A program made the position numbers and the translations under genes. A DNA stretch of 64,000 nucleotides from Eunapius fragilis (Eukaryota > Porifera > Demospongiae > Spongillida > Spongillidae), in the NCBI GenBank assembly GCA_963681505.1, contig OY811988.1, forward strand, positions 3,898,707 to 3,962,706. The letters run 5' to 3'. Under the pieces are notes generated by a model. It made no database searches and was not told the origin of the DNA. It saw only the letters and a program-made list of their open reading frames with translations. Each line of letters opens with the position of its first letter. The first letter of the stretch is position 1. This document shows, piece after piece, positions 62,563 to 64,000 of this stretch.

Positions 62563-63757
62563 CGCCGGTAGATGTTGTCGTCCGTGGGTTGGTGGGGGGT
62601 AGTGGCCTGGAACGAAAGGGCGGATTGGTGACGCACCACACCAGTAGATCCTCCTTTAGCGCATCCCATCGGAGGGACTGTTGCCTGTCCCTGGCTGCGG
62701 CCTGCCTGAAAAGCTTGTCATACTTTAGGGCAGCTGCAGCAGAATGTATGGCAAACAGCTGGCAAACGATGGATTGATATTTCACGAGCTCCAGGGCTGT
62801 TGCGGGGGCGAATTGGACCCGGAGTGCAATGAAAATGTTCCATGCTTCCAGCCAGCTCCCCAGGTCGCAAACCTGTCGCGTGTTCTTCGTTTTCTGCTGC
62901 TTCCCGCCAGTGACAGTGAGAAGGTCGTCTACAGGAGAGAGCAGTTTATCAAATCGCGCGTACTTACCCTTCTTAATTTTGCGCACTTCGCGCCTCGAAG
63001 GAGTGGGAACCATCGCAGTGAAAGGGGCGTTGAGGAAACTGCTGACCCGCAATCGAGAACGCCTCCTGCGCTTCTTGTCCCGGGTTCGTCTCTTGTCCCG
63101 CTGGTCCCGCTTGTGGCGCCTCGACTTCCGCTTTCGTTTGTCCGATCGCGAATCAGAGTCGCTGGAGTCTGCCTCGGACGAACTGCTGGAGTCGGAGCTG
63201 CTACTGGAACTGGAGCTGGAGCTGCTGCTACTGGGGCTGCTCTCCGGTGAAGGGGATCGCTGTCTATGACGTTTTTTCCCCACGATGCCACTCTTGGCCT
63301 TTTGGGAGCTGTGTTTGGTCGCTGTTATCCGCCTGCTGTGGAGACCTGGTAGCCCGACGCCCGTTGCGGCGTCGTCGGTAGTCCGTCTCGATCTCCGGCG
63401 CTGGGTGATCGTAGGCGTTTCTGACGTCTCCTCCGAACCGCTTGCCGATGTTCCGCTGGGAACTTCGGGAACTGATGCGGCTGCACCCTCCGCTCCGGCG
63501 TCCGGTGTTTCGCTGGGAACATCGGATGGGTTCGCCGCATCCTCATCACCCTCGGACTCGGAGGAGGTCAGCTGGCGGTTAGCGTGACCTCGCGGCCTCG
63601 TAGTGCGGAGTCCGGACGAGCCCTGTACGTAGCTTGCCTCGTGCTGGAGAAGGCGTTCCACGAGGGCGACTTTGGTACCGGTCGTGTCGAGGTTGGCCTC
63701 CGTAAGCTTGGCGCGCAGTGCCTCGTTAGTGAGGCGCATTAATGCTTGACGTGCCAT
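62354..63757 (-). CDS. Gag-like protein with SAP domain and zinc fingers
   Basis: ATG at 63757 opens 467 codons. Residues about 5-38 are a SAP-type helix-extended-loop-helix (LRAKLTEANLDTTGTKVALV), a DNA/RNA-binding motif. The middle is acidic/Ser-rich, then poly-Ser and Arg/Lys/Ser-rich (nuclear-localisation-like). The C-terminus has a CCCH finger (C-x7-C-x5-C-x3-H in ICRRFNFGKCTKGAECTFAH) followed by further Cys/His. The protein presumably packages element RNA. The start codon lies only 7 bp inside from the A1 repeat boundary. Confidence 0.88.
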   Translation of the reverse strand: MARQALMRLTNEALRAKLTEANLDTTGTKVALVERLLQHEASYVQGSSGLRTTRPRGHANRQLTSSESEGDEDAANPSDVPSETPDAGAEGAAASVPEVPSGTSASGSEETSETPTITQRRRSRRTTDDAATGVGLPGLHSRRITATKHSSQKAKSGIVGKKRHRQRSPSPESSPSSSSSSSSSSSSSDSSSSSEADSSDSDSRSDKRKRKSRRHKRDQRDKRRTRDKKRRRRSRLRVSSFLNAPFTAMVPTPSRREVRKIKKGKYARFDKLLSPVDDLLTVTGGKQQKTKNTRQVCDLGSWLEAWNIFIALRVQFAPATALELVKYQSIVCQLFAIHSAAAALKYDKLFRQAAARDRQQSLRWDALKEDLLVWCVTNPPFRSRPLPPTNPRTTTSTGVGPSTHPGGSSGSSHHATHTPSGEEICRRFNFGKCTKGAECTFAHKCSVTGCSGDHPAKACTRVTSGAT

Positions 63758-63764
63758 GGCGATT

Positions 63765-64000
63765 TAAGCGATTCAGGCAGCAGTGCTTTACATGTAGCTG
63801 AATGTAAGACTGAGTGATGCCCACCAACCACCACTGTTTATATATGCATGGACCTGGAACCATATCAGTTTAGCAGTGTCATTGAGGGGGTAAAAAGGTG
63901 TGATGGTTTGAATAGAGGTGAGGGTTATGCTTTGCTAGACCTATAGGCTCCCTTATTAGACACATTTGATCTCAATAGAGGTGAGAGTGTCCTCAGAGAT
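63765..64000 (-). repeat. Split direct repeat A1 (5' end, truncated by window)
   Basis: Same sequence and orientation as 59130-59365. In this family A1 carries the promoter and 5' end of the RNA; its outer boundary is beyond the window. Confidence 0.95.

Larger units (their letters stand above)
58761..64000 (-). mobile_element. Ngaro/PAT-type tyrosine-recombinase retrotransposon
   Basis: Minus-strand order is A1 (64000-63765, cut by the window end), Gag, RT-RNase H, tyrosine recombinase, then B1 (59726-59434), A2 (59433-59130), a 76-bp spacer and B2 (59053-58761). A1/A2 and B1/B2 are direct repeats that look identical over the parts visible. This split-direct-repeat plan with a recombinase and no DDE integrase is that of Ngaro/PAT elements in the DIRS order. 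No methyltransferase typical of DIRS1 is present. All three ORFs are free of stops, so insertion was recent and the element may be active. It sits 3' of the eIF2D exons, next to a GT microsatellite. Confidence 0.93.

Overview
The window is nuclear DNA from an invertebrate animal. The protein-coding genes carry GT-AG introns in consistent phase, two small genes have TATA boxes, and there is one Pol III tRNA-Glu. The conserved genes (an eIF2D orthologue and two CABIT+SAM proteins related to Themis/GAREM) are metazoan. A sponge or other marine invertebrate is my guess, but the sequence alone does not settle the phylum.

Layout. 1-10.9 kb: two small secreted-protein genes (4240-4933 plus, 7169-7650 minus), a three-exon unrecognised minus-strand gene (9614-10160), a decayed Ty3/Gypsy integrase piece (10396-10856), and old dispersed repeats, including a nearly perfect 130-bp-arm palindrome. 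12.6-16.0 kb: CABIT1, three exons, two CABIT domains plus a C-terminal SAM domain. 16.0-26.2 kb: MITEs, a long inverted repeat enclosing two minisatellites, and a 3.5-kb array of about 133 copies of a 26-bp unit. 26.5-36.4 kb: CABIT2 on the minus strand (four exons, one CABIT, a coiled coil and a SAM domain), tail-to-tail with CABIT1, its introns filled with minisatellites and a polypurine tract. 36.7 kb: tRNA-Glu(TTC). 37-46.5 kb: microsatellites, a possible decayed coding stretch, and a mariner-type non-autonomous element holding a nested hairpin MITE. 46.5-56.3 kb (possibly to 57.9 kb): the first 11 exons (445 codons) of eIF2D, with huge VNTRs in its introns and a polyglycine/GDGGGS repeat in one exon. 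58.8-64.0 kb: a tyrosine-recombinase retrotransposon of Ngaro/PAT type on the minus strand, with SAP/zinc-finger Gag, RT-RNase H and recombinase ORFs and identical split direct repeats. It lies downstream of the eIF2D exons, so the SUI1 end of eIF2D is probably beyond the window.

For the main genes, exon joins were checked by hand for phase; CABIT1, CABIT2 and the first 11 exons of eIF2D give continuous reading frames. Very long ORFs elsewhere (1,000 or more residues at 22-26 kb and 51-54 kb, 400 residues at 49.7-51 kb) are tandem repeats whose unit contains no stop codon and are not genes.
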